Source of the DNA: Alnus glutinosa | Taxonomy: Eukaryota; Streptophyta; Magnoliopsida; Fagales; Betulaceae | Length of the DNA: 64,000 nucleotides | Assembly: GCF_958979055.1 (NCBI RefSeq) | Contig: NC_084887.1 | Span: forward strand, 32,217,544-32,281,543 | Direction: 5' to 3' | Shown: positions 48,056-59,700 of the stretch, piece after piece | How the letters are laid out: each line of letters opens with the position of its first letter | How positions within the stretch are numbered: the first letter of the stretch is position 1 | The notes under the pieces: model-generated | The model's input: the letters and a program-made list of their open reading frames with translations, nothing else | Told to the model about the DNA's origin: nothing | The model's database searches: none | Made by a program: the position numbers and the translations under genes

Positions 48056-50141
48056 TCATTTTATCATCCGCCGACGTTCTCTGTAACGGAAAGACCACTT
48101 GTTTCTTCGTCTGGCTAAATCTTTCGTTAGGTTTTGAAGCATCAAAGCCCGTGTTTTACCATCAGGTTGAAGACCGCACTCGCGCATTTTCCTGTATAGC
48201 TTCTTTGCAGAATCAATATTGCCTCTCAAGCACATGCCCTGAATGACAGCATTGTAAAGAGAAACACTTGGTTCAGCCTGCTGCAAAGGAAACAAGAATA
48301 CAGTAAAAATGCAGTAGCAATTAAGAAAATTTATAGGCTTTACAATCTAAAGAAATACAGAATGGGTGCGGCAGGGTGCCCAAGCTCTCTTCAGTTGGAC
48401 ATAGATGAGCGGGCATATATCATCCCATTTTCAGAAGAAATGCACTAATACAGATATTCAAACAAATCAAGGTTGTGGACAATTCCAAAACACTTACATT
48501 TAAGATTTCCTCCACTTCATCCCATAAAGATCCCCAAATGCAACCTCTTAATAGTGACAAATGAGTGAATGTGTCTGGAGTGCACTTTCGGTGGACCATG
48601 TGCTCATACACTTGCAATGCAACTTCTGGCTTCCTTGCAATCTCACAAGCACTGATGACAAGATTATATGATGCACTTGGAACTGAGAGTCCAACAGCTT
48701 CCATTTGCCACAAAAGCTGTAGAGCTCTATCCCATGACCCAAGCTTCGAGCAAGACATTAAAGCAGTGTTGTACAAATGTAAATTCAATAGAGAGCCCTG
48801 ATCTCTCTTAATGCTCTCAAAGAGATGAAGAGCATCATCATGTCGATCTGCCTTATACAGAGCACCCAGTAGAGCATTCCATGTGTATGAATCTGGTGAA
48901 TGACCCAACGACCTTGTGATATCATAAACCTCAAATGCTAATTTGACCTCCCTACCTTTCCCAAGAGAGTTAATGAATGCATTGCATGCTATTAGGTTTG
49001 GTTTAAACCCACCCTTCAACATGTCTTGAAAGATGCTTAGTGCCAAATTCCACTTTCCCTCCTTCGTGCACGCACTAATTATAGCCTGCATTGTATCATT
49101 CCCCGGATCAAATCCATTTCGAACCATCTCACTGTAAGCATCAAGAGCCAGCTCATTTTGACCGCTATGAATAAAATTGCTAACTAAGAGGCAATAAGTA
49201 ACTCGTGTTGCACAGCAGCCATTTGCCTTCATACTTTTCCATATCCTCTCCGTTTCAACCCAATTGTTAACCTTACCACAAGCTGTAATCATTGTGTTAT
49301 AGACGATTGCATCAAAATCCTTCTTCACCTCACATTCCCCTAGCAATTCCATAAACATTTCAAGGGCAGTATCGCAACCCCGAGCATTTGCAACTGCTTT
49401 AAGTACTAAACTATAAGTGTGACATGTTGTTATCTTCTTTGTTTTCATAAATTCAAAGACTCTCAACCCATCATCAAGCAGCTCATTCCTCAAAAGGCAA
49501 GATAAAAGAGAATTACATGCATGTAAATTAGGAGAAAGACCCGATAATTCCATGGACCTAAACAATTCCAATGAACTCCTAACCTTATTGGTTCTGCTAA
49601 GAACCAAAATTCGCTTTGATAACAACTCTTCATCTGTTTCCTCTAGTAAATGTACCCTAGTTTCATCCATAGTCTTCATTGCATTTGAATTTGACTCGGG
49701 CTGACTAACACAGCTAGGTTCAATACCCGGATCCTCATGAATCGTTATATCTCCCCAAGGAGGCAGAATCTGCCCAATATAAGATTCTTCAAATCCTTCA
49801 TCTCCTCTTTCAATCAATTTGTTTTCTTCCTTTTCTTCACAAACCAAACCAGTATCAACACTAGCAACCATGTTCACAACAATGCGCAAGCTGCACATCC
49901 TCATGGACCTTAGCATATTCATTTGTGGCGCCCTTGGTCGCCACATGGAAATTACGCAAGGGTCAGGCATTATTGCACACCGCCTATTCGACTTTATAGC
50001 TGAATTAACGTATGAGCGAAAACCAATATGCCGATAGCTGATTCTATATAAGTAGCTGGATGGGTTACATGGGTAATCTTGGCAAGAAAACCCATTTGAC
50101 AAAATCGTAACAGAAACTGAATCCCTCAATATTCCAAGCAT
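48056..50141 (-). CDS. Pentatricopeptide repeat (PPR) protein
   Basis: Two exons, 48498-50141 and 48056-48280, joined in phase 0 to 622 residues. ATG 50141 is chosen because the open frame above it starts at TTG, not ATG. About ten 35-residue PPR units of the simple P type run from roughly residue 190 to the end, e.g. LHACNSLLSCLLRNELLDDG and AIVYNTMITACGKVNNW. There is no E or DYW editing domain, and the C-terminus is basic (RERRRMIK). P-type PPR proteins usually act on organellar RNA, and the basic, Ser-rich N-terminus could be a transit peptide. It resembles Arabidopsis At3g29290 (EMB2076) from memory, which needs checking. Confidence 0.92.
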
Positions 50142-50700
50142 AACTGGACTCTGAAGAAGAACCAAACTAAAAAAGGAAAAAAACTAAGGATATAAGATGG
50201 ACTCTTTAACCAAGTGAAGCTATTTGAGATAATTACCGACCTTTTAAATCACGACCCAGTTGGAGGATACAGTTCAATCCCTCATAAAACGAAGAATATA
50301 ATTACCCTGTTGACCTGTTCCAGTAAAAGCAAACACAACACTTGTTAAACACCATGATAAAGCTGTAAGATTGTAAAGATAGTTCACAGTCCTCACCATG
50401 ACGTTCTTGTTCTTCACCTCTCGAAGAGAGATTTTTAGGCTCTCGTGATTTATTTTTGGCGGGTTCGGTAAGGACCGGAGAGGAACAAGATAGAGGTTTT
50501 TGGCTACTGTGATGAGTAGTTTAAGACTTTTATTACTTTTTACGGAGTTCACTATTTCACCGTCGTTTTCATTTTTTTTCCTCCTAGAGCGACTTGTCGT
50601 TTCTCAGCGATTTTTACAACGAAGTCGGTTCTCATAGTTCGCCGTTATTTGATCCCCATTCTAGCAGTCTCTCTCTCTCTCTCTCTCTCTCTGTGTTACA
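50142..50700. promoter_or_regulatory. Divergent promoter region between the PPR and kanadaptin-like genes
   Basis: Only 559 nt separate the two start codons, so both promoters must lie here. A CT-repeat (50670-50692) directly precedes ATG 50701, as in many plant core promoters and leaders. No clear TATA box was seen for either gene. CGATTTTTACAACG and similar GC-containing patches lie near 50600. Confidence 0.6.
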
Positions 50701-53700
50701 ATGTCGACGGCCATGGGTGCTTCACCACCCAAAACCCTAGACGAAACCCAAGCCTCCACTTCTTCAACCTCACCAACGAACGCCCCCATGCGCCCACCTC
50801 CTCCCAAAGCCTCAACCGCTAATACTCCCGAACCTTCCGAGACCACTCAAGAAACCGTGGAGAATTTACCTGAGACCGAGCATGGCGGTGCGGAAACTAC
50901 GTCGGAGCCATCTCCATCTCATCGAAGCGCTAATGGTGATGCGCCACCGTACACGATTCCTCCCTGGAGCGGAGCTCCATGCCACGAATTCTACCTTGAG
51001 GTTCTCAAGGGCGGTTCTATAATCGATCAACTCCACGTGTAGGTCTTCAAGTAGTTCCTGAATCAGATTAAAATATATAGAGTTTGCACTTGATTCAGTT
51101 AAGGATATTTGTTTACTATCTTTTTAGGGTTTTGATGATTGAATTGATTTTTTTTTGTGTGTGGATTTGATTCAGGCATGAAAAGGGGGCTTACATGTTT
51201 GGACGTGTGGATCTCTGTGATTTTTTGCTTGAGCACCCCACCATTTCTCGCTTTCATGCCGGTATTACATTTTCTTTTTCTGTATGTTAAATATAACATT
51301 GATCAATTATTCATCAAAAAAAAAAAAAAAAAATTAACATTGAACAAAAATTGCTTTGACTATGCTTTCTTTTTAGTAAACGTTGAAAATTGGGGTCTAG
51401 TTGTTCAGCATGTTGAAATGTGGTCAGCAAATGCTTTAATTCTCGACGATTAGATTTTGGACTCCAAATTGAGTGTACTTTTTTTTTTTTTTCCTGAGCA
51501 ATAAAATAACAGGGGAAGTTACATGGGGCTATGGGAGGATCTTTCCCATTGTTAATTCTGATGGAAGTTATTGAGATTGGCTTATTACTTATCAAAAAAA
51601 AAAAAAAAACCTGATGGAAGATAGAATAGGGGAAGAATTGGGAATGCTTCCAAACACTAAGCTAGAAGCAGCCCACTTGGCGATTTGGTGTGCTCAGAAA
51701 TTTGCCTTTCTGGCAACTTTCGATGCATTCCAATTTTGAAAAGAATGAAGCTGGTAATGGATGTCAGACAAGATTGGGGAGAAAGTCCAGTCTGAAAAGA
51801 TATGAGATTTGTTGATAGATAAAATTATGGTAAGAGATTCCCCTTCCAAGAATAAAGAGGAGCAGCCAAGGAGGCAGCTAAAGTCACTGCCAAAAGAGCT
51901 ACATGGGCTTCTTTGACATTGGCTGCCAAAGGAGGAAGATGCTTTGTAACTGTGGAGACAATGAAATAGCGTAGCTGATAGATAAAGAACAAAAGCAAGA
52001 ACGTCTTCTATTCTAAAGAAACACTAGCCAAAGCTAGAAAGAAATGATAAAAAAAAAAACTCAATTGCTTTACTGATTCAATATTTCATTATCAAAAGCT
52101 CATTTGCTAAACATCCATAGGTCTTTTGATAACATCAACCTAAAGCACCTAAAGATGGAAACTAAAACCCAAAGAGTAAGTAAATCATCTAAACGGAAAA
52201 CATTACAAAAGAGTAACTCTAAAAATAATCAATAAAATCAACTAAAGATGGAAAGACTAAATAAAAATGAAAAATTCTAATCTTTATGGAAATTATTCAG
52301 GCTAAGGTTAATGCTAGATAAGGAAGAAAATTAGTTGGTATTATGATCAATCAGGGAAAAGTTCCCACATGCGCATTGCCGCCCAAATATACTAGGAATT
52401 CAAACGATATTGTTTGTCGGGATTTCTGCACATTCCCATGCTTCTTTGCATGTCGCGGTTGGACTTTTGTTCGAACGGGAGTCCAACTAGGTGGTTCCAT
52501 CAGGACTCCATAACCTGCCAGTTGGAATCTCGCTCGATTGAGAGTCCAACTGGTCTGTTTTGCCTAGCCGCCTGAAAGGCCTACTCGCACCCCGTTTGAA
52601 CGGGAGTGCGAGCAGACTATTCTGCCTCGACCTGGAATCCGTCCTACATCATTGAACCTTCAGAGTCACTAGGGACAGCAGCAACTACCGCTAGAGATTA
52701 TCTGACTGCTATGTCAAAATTCACCTTGAGATGTTTGAAGGCCTGGCTGCCAGCAATCAGAACCTTGGGCAAGATTCTGCCAAGCCAAGAAATGGGCTTT
52801 CGAGGTGAAGTTGATTTGCTTGAGAGTGGAAGAGATATCTGGAGTTGCAGCCTTGTGGATAGCAAGATTTCTGGCTAGCCATAATTGGTCCAGAGTGACA
52901 GCAGCCAAGGTTTGGAACTTATGAGAATCTCTTTTGGGGATTGCCAGCTGATTGTGAGGCCTTTAAAATGGCCTTGATCCATGATTCTATAGGTTGAGCT
53001 TGGAAGGTTGAGGAATCCAAAGGCCATTTAAGGCTTCTCCAGATAATATGGGCAAAAGGGCAATCCAAGAAAATGTGGTGAATGGTTTCTGTAGGGCTTT
53101 GCAAATAGGGCAGTTCCAAGGATCCAGATCTGTTGAGCGAGAAAACCTGCCAATGCTCACCGGGAGTGAGTTTCCCACAATTTTCCAAAGCAAGTGTTTA
53201 AGTCTGTGCTGGAGTTTTAAACTCCAAAGGCAGTTCCTATCAGTAATGTCAAAGGGAGAGGTTCTGGCAGGTTGGTCTTGAATAACCAATTCATGGGCTG
53301 ATTTTCCTGATAGGGTGGGGGCCCAAATCCAGCGCTCATGTGAAAGGTTTTGGGTGAGGTGGATATTGAGGATTTGCTGCGCTGATAGGTTATCAAAAAG
53401 GTTTTGGATGAAGGATGAATTATAGGATCGGTTAGGGGTGTTTATAAGGTCTGAAATTTGGAGGTCAGGATGGTTTTGAAGATTGGCGTTAGGGGAAGGT
53501 TTGAAACTTGAGATGGATGGAATCCAATGTGTAGACCATGTATTGAGGTTTTGACCGGATGATATTGCCCAACCCTTTCTCCACAACTTTTCTGTTTTTG
53601 AGAATCCCTTTCTAGATGCTAGAGGGAACTTGGATTACTTGGAGTCTCAAGAAAAGTACCATGTCTTAGATACTTTGCCCTTAACGCTTGAATCCAAAGC

Positions 53701-56700
53701 AAATTTTTTATTGGTCAATATCTTCCAACCCAGCTTAGCAAGCATGGCTTTATTCTGAAATTCCATAGGGAAGGCTAGGGAAGGTCGAGCTGTGAAAATG
53801 GATGAGCGATTATTTTCTGGTTCTATGGCGGCGATGAGGTTAGATTTTGCTGGTGGGTTACCTTTTCCTCTCTAGGGTGCCACTCTTGAGTCAGAGCCAG
53901 GCGTACCCTTGTTCCCTTTGGAGTCTAAGCTAGTGCAAAGCTCTCGGGTGCCACCCCTTGTTGACGAGGCAGCTTCTGTGAAGGTTGTTATTAAGCAAAT
54001 TCCTCCGGTGAGGGGTTTCTTACGGAGGGGTTTTCTCAAACTCGAGAGTCTGGTAGGGCAAGTTTCGCCTAAAGTGTCGGTCGCGTTGCCATCAACCCTA
54101 GTTGTTAAGGAAGATGAGGTGGTAGGGGCTCCCTCTCATTTGGGTCGTTGCGTCTCTCCACCAGCTAAAAAGGGTGAGGACCTTAGGATGAACGGTTTGA
54201 TCGAGTCTTAGAAGTGGCCTATAGGTTTTAGTCCGTTTGGAGAGGTTGTTGTGCGGGATTAGGGCGATGAGGTTTGGGATGGGGAGGATGGAGTATCCCC
54301 TTTCCCATTGGGTGTTTATCCGCCCGATATGCATTTGGATTAGGCGGGGAATGGTGAAGAGTATGAGGTTCCGCTTTTGGCTATCTTGGATGCCAGCGCA
54401 AGCGAAGAGGAGTTTCATCGGGAATCAATAGTTGCGCGCCAAAAGACTAAAGGTAGGAGGGAGGTGTTGAATTTGAAAAGCTCCATTAATTATGGCGTTA
54501 ATTATGTAACCTCCTGGCGTCGGAAAAACAAGGCTCACATGATGTAGGGTCTTAGGTCTTTTGGGTTTTTAGGGTCCTGTGGGTTTGTTGGGTCTCTTTC
54601 TCTTTGCGCTGGTTTGGTTGCTCCCTTGTATATTACACGTGTACATAGGGGCGCCTTTACGCTTTTTCTTTTTTTTTTTTTTAATTTTTTTTATAATAAT
54701 AATAATAAAAATTGATCTAAGGCCAAGTCTGCCAATGGCTTTTAGGGAGCAAATACTTTTCCAAGAAAGAAGCATGAGATTGTGCTTTTTTTCTTGTGGG
54801 ACAGGTTGACAGCGGGTTCTGTGAAAGGTTGCTGGTTCACACGCTTGGGAGAGTTAGGAGAGTCAGTGATCTCCTGATAAGTGTGATATGAGAATCCAAG
54901 GTGTCAGAAGGATTTGGGGTTTCTGAGGGGGTTTTGGAAGGTGGAGCTTTCCATGTGACTATAGATGGTGCTATTTTGGCTTGAGACTAGGAGCCAGTGT
55001 GCTCCTCTCTTAAATGCAAATTGATTTTGTCTCCAATGTATCTAGGAATAGGAACAAGCATGAAAAAAAAAAGAAAAGAAAAACATATCTAGGAATAGGA
55101 AGGGTTGCATTTAATGCAAATGGGGAGAAAGTGAGAAAGTGGTCAAGGAATGGTGTTTGACAGTAGGCATTAGTTTGGGAATTTGAAGTAGGTGGCTGCT
55201 AGATTGATGTGCTGACGTGGGAGGGTAGCGTCATTTTCCAAAGCCAGGGAGCGAGTGAGTTGAGTTTGGAGCTGGGTTGACCGAGTTGAGAGGAATGACT
55301 TGGTGAGGTCAGGGGTAGCCATGGTGGTGTTCAAATTCAAGGGGTTTATTGGGATGATAAGGGCCTTTTGGTTCAAAGTATTTTCAGGGATGAAAGCGAT
55401 GGCAGAGTCAACAGGCTATTCATTTTGGTGTGGATTTAAGTCTGCACGGGTATGGTTTGTGTGATGGAAGGAGAAGTTTTTCTTGGTTGTTTACAAACAG
55501 AAGCTTGACTCGGTTGGACAGAGTGTTAGCTTTGAGTTGGGGTCCATAAGCCATCAAGGTGGTGGGGAGAGGATCAGCAAGGCAGTAAGATTGCATGTGG
55601 CCAAGCCTGCCACAGCCAAAACAAAAATCGGATAACCTCTCATACTTAAATTGTATCCATGCAGATGGCTTTGGAGGCCTGTTATGAAGAATCCCAGGAC
55701 TAAAGGGTGATCTGAATGAATGAGTACTTTCATTCTAAGGAATTGTTTTGAATTGGACACCCTGGTTACCCAAGCAATCAACTTCCAATTTTCCCAAAAG
55801 CTCTGCTATGATGGCAGCATTAGACGTAGTCATGAGTTCTAGAGAAATCCCGTGTATTTGCGTCCAGTATGCACCGCAAGTAAAATCCACTTCCTCCAGG
55901 GTCAAGTCCACTTCCCAAGGTTTTAGAAAGAGGGGGTGTCCTTGAATGTTCAACGGGGAGAAAATTACTACGCGTTCGAGCTCCTGTTGTGATTGGAAGG
56001 TGAATAGATAGGTATTCACTTTTACATCATTTTTCTTTTCTTTTTATTTTTTGTAAGTAAAAGTATATTTCAAAAAAGTGCAGAGGGGCGCAACCCAAGT
56101 ACACATGAAATATACATGAAACCCCTAATTCAAAGAAAAAAGAGAACACATATCTAGAAAATCAGAATAAGAACACTTAGACATAGACTGTATCTTCACT
56201 CGCCACATAAACAAAGTTTGTATCACCAACTTCTTCAATTTAGTCAAACCAGTCTCGCAATCTTCAAAACTGCGTGCATTCCGTTCCTTGGCTTTGATGG
56301 TGGTCTTTGGGATGGGTTTTAGAGAGATTATATTGCCCACCAGAGTAAGGGAAGGAGCTATTTCAGTGGAGGGTGAGTCTGGTTTGACAGTGGTAAGGTT
56401 ATCCTTCCAGCTTAAAGCTTCAGTCTGGGTTATGAATTCTTCTATGTCACATAATTGCTGTTGCATGATGGAAGTATGCAAAGGAGTAGTAGGAAGGAAA
56501 TAGTGAGGGAGAGGGGAAGATAGGAGTGATAGTGAGGTGGGAGGGTAAGGAGTGTTGGACAAGAGGTGAACTTAGGATTCAGCAGGGAGAGGGACTCAGT
56601 TAGGCTCTACGAGAGAGAAGTGTATCAATCCTTACATTGAGTTTACTTTGATTGTTTTGGATAATGGTAATGATTTGCTGGCTTTTAGAGCTTATGAATA

Positions 56701-59700
56701 GACAAATTTGAGTGTTAATCACGGTTATTTCTCTTCTTCATTCATTTCTTTTTAAGCTGGTTTCCTTTGATTTCCCAAGATTCCATGCATATGAATTGAA
56801 TTTTTGAAAAGTCAATATTAGAGCTCAGGCTTTTGTGAAATAATATTTCCATACTTTGGTAAAGCAAGCATGAGGATACTAACGCCATTTGGTGGTGGTC
56901 AGACTAGCTGATTTTCCCAAATGTGTCTTCCACATTAATTGGCCCATTCTGTACGAAATGGAGAATAGTTTGCTGATTTGGTTAGATATTATGGTATTTG
57001 TGCTTTGTGCTATTGCTATGAGCTAACTCCCACTCCTTTTCAAGTATAAACTTGGGCATCTGAATGGAAGTGTGTGATAAAATTTGGGCATTTGCAGAAG
57101 TGTAAGCCTATGAAGATAGGCATACACGTGAAATCCCCAAGAAGTTATGAGTGGCTTTCTCATAGACATGAATGGATTCTTACTCAATAGGGTTGTTGGT
57201 ACAAAGTTAAATATTCTTTGTAGTTTTCTCATAATTTTATAAATGGTAATTTACATTTTTTATTTGTCAGTTCTCCAGTTCAAAAGAAGTGGTGAGGCCT
57301 ATCTTTATGATCTTGGCAGTACGCATGGTACTTCCATTAACAAGAGTCAGGTATTGCTTGAAACTATTTTTCTTAAATTTTTGTTTATATACTATCTTCC
57401 CTTCAGTTGCATTATATTTTTTGTTTACAATTTTGTTAGTAAAAATATTAAATATGATGGTCAAGTATGGGTTGAACTTTCAATTAGTTGTTTGTGGTCT
57501 GTTATTTGAAAATCTTGCCAAATTTTCAATGAAACACATAATATTTGCTCCAAGAATATGTCAATTTTTTGGTGACACACTGACGCCTTTCCACATGCAC
57601 AAACAAATTCACCTCTTTGCTTATGGCTTTTTTATGAAAATCATCTCTGATTTTTTTCATACTAAACTTTCTGATTGGTCATATCATTTTCTAACAAGTT
57701 TTCCTTTTTCCCCTTTAATCAGGTTAAGAAAAAGGTTTACGTGGACTTACATGTTGGTGATGTCATTCGGTTTGGCCAGTGAGTGTTTTTTCCTTGATTT
57801 TTTTTTTTTCACTTTACTTATCATGTCTGTTAGGTAATAGGTTCTTTCAGATTCTATGTCATGCATTGTATACTAGTAGTGCTACACTATTAGGCCAAAA
57901 AAAAATGAGAAACTCGTGTTAGTTCTTCACTCTAGTGAAAGAATGAGAATCTTATCATTATCTCAAAGATTTAAGGTTGAATCAAATTTTGTAAGGGATT
58001 CATTCAATTTGACACATTATTTTGGGATTAAGTTGGAGCTTTGCTCGTTTGATAAATGTAGTGGCAAGATTGAGGAAATGTGGAATGATTTCAAAAAGTA
58101 GAGAAGGGCTATAAGCGATGGCTTTTTGCTTGCATTTGGCATATCTAGTGATTCTACCATGTTACTGAAAGGGATGCTGAAATTCTGAAGTACAGCTTCC
58201 TTAACCACATGTTAATATTTTATGTTCACTCACAAATTCAGATGCTCAATTCTTAGAATTGCAATTGGTAAGTCAAAATAAAATAAAATTATGCAGCTCA
58301 GTGGCTACAAATCTTTTACAAGGGTAGTTCATACCTCCATATCATCAGATGAAATTTCAGAACTCATGGAACTTGGATTTTATAATACTAATTATTCTAT
58401 AGTTAATTAAATCAATTTCATTAAAAGTGCAGAGGGGCACAACCCTGGTACAAATGAATTATATAAGAGAAACCCCTAATCATAAGAAAAAGACAAACAC
58501 TAGTTAAAAAAACTGCAAAACTAGAAAACAACAAGCTCTGATTTGCGGATATCCATGTATATAGTGTTCAACATAATCCTTCACAACTCTATCACCGACG
58601 TCTCCACATCTTCAAAGCTCCGAGCATTCCACTCTCTCCAAATACACTACATTACACACAACAGAGTCAACCTCCATACTTCCATAACATCACCACACCC
58701 TATCTGACATCTCCAACACACCATCAAATCTCTAACACTTCTAGGCATAACCCACTCCACACCAAACAGATTAAGAATAGAGCTCCATAATTCCTTTTCT
58801 TCTTCTTTGCTACTTTCTTCTTTTTGGACCTTAACTTTCCAAATACTTTTCCACGGAAAATATTAACTTCAGATAATTTACGAAAGAGAAACATTATTGT
58901 GATGAAATGGTGCTTTATGTGTAAGATTTCTGGAGAGTCCACTGACCATTTGTTTCTGCATTGTATGGTGGCTATAGAATTGTGGAGGACGATTCTGCAA
59001 ATGTTTGGGGTGGAGTGGGTAATGTCGCGGTCAGTGAAAGATATGTTGGGGAGTTGGAGGGGGCAAAAGAGTAATCGGACATTGATACCGATTTGGCGCA
59101 TGGCTCCATTGTGTTTGATGTGGTGTGTATGGAGGGAACGAAATGCACGCTGTTTTGAAGATTGTGAGACTGATTTGATAAACTTGAAGAGAATGATGCT
59201 ACAAACGTTGTTTATGTGGAGAGAGAAATTTCAGTTTATGCATGAGTGTTCTTATTTTGAATTTATAGATAGGTGCTCTCTTTTTTCTTTGAATTAGTGG
59301 CTTCTTGTATACGTCTTGTGTACTATGGGTTGCGCCCCTTTGCGCCTTTTGAATATACTTTACTTATAAAAAAAAAAACTTACTAATCAATGGTGCAATG
59401 ACTTAGATACAAAGGTGTTAACGGTATTATTTTTTGTCATTCTTAACTTCTGTATTTCCTTTGTGTATGTTTCTGATCATTCTCTTCTTTTTTTTCTTCT
59501 TTTTTTTTTTCTTTGTTATTGCACAGATCATCTCGCTTATACATTTTCCAAGGACCATCCGAGTTGATGCTGCCGGTATGACTTGAATACCAACGTGTTT
59601 AAATCATTCAATGTCTGATATAATTTGCAATTTATGTGCTTGGATATGACGAATTACTTACATTCAATTTAAGTACTGCCTATCTGAGTGATAGTAAGTG

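Larger units (their letters stand above)
51480..56640 (-). mobile_element. Second-family LINE (zinc-knuckle ORF1, RNase H), deleted and disrupted by nested insertions
   Basis: In minus-strand order: ORF1 start near 56562 (MSNTPYPPTSLSLLSS), a DUF4283-like region, a CCHC knuckle (CFGCGRLGHMQSYC near 55620), and ORF1 end near 54730. Endonuclease and most of the reverse transcriptase are missing. Then come thumb sequence AMLAKLGWKILTN at about 53750, zf-RVT with CPICKALQKPFTT near 53100, and the start of RNase H near 52650. The RNase H C-terminus and poly(A) are at 51960-51480. It is interrupted by insertions at 56034-56286, 53780-54715, 51961-52600 and 51568-51610. Confidence 0.75.

Noticed and set aside
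50141..50165. Longer PPR start at 50165
   Set aside because: The codon there is TTG. The first ATG in frame is at 50141.
50670..50692. CT-repeat as a gene-regulatory GAGA element
   Set aside because: CT runs are common in plant leaders and also occur in the LINE leader (12617) and the BLOS2 intron, so no specific function can be claimed.
58405..59375. Single twin-primed LINE insertion
   Set aside because: Both fragments cover the same part of ORF2 and both carry a 3' tail, so two insertions or a dimer are needed.
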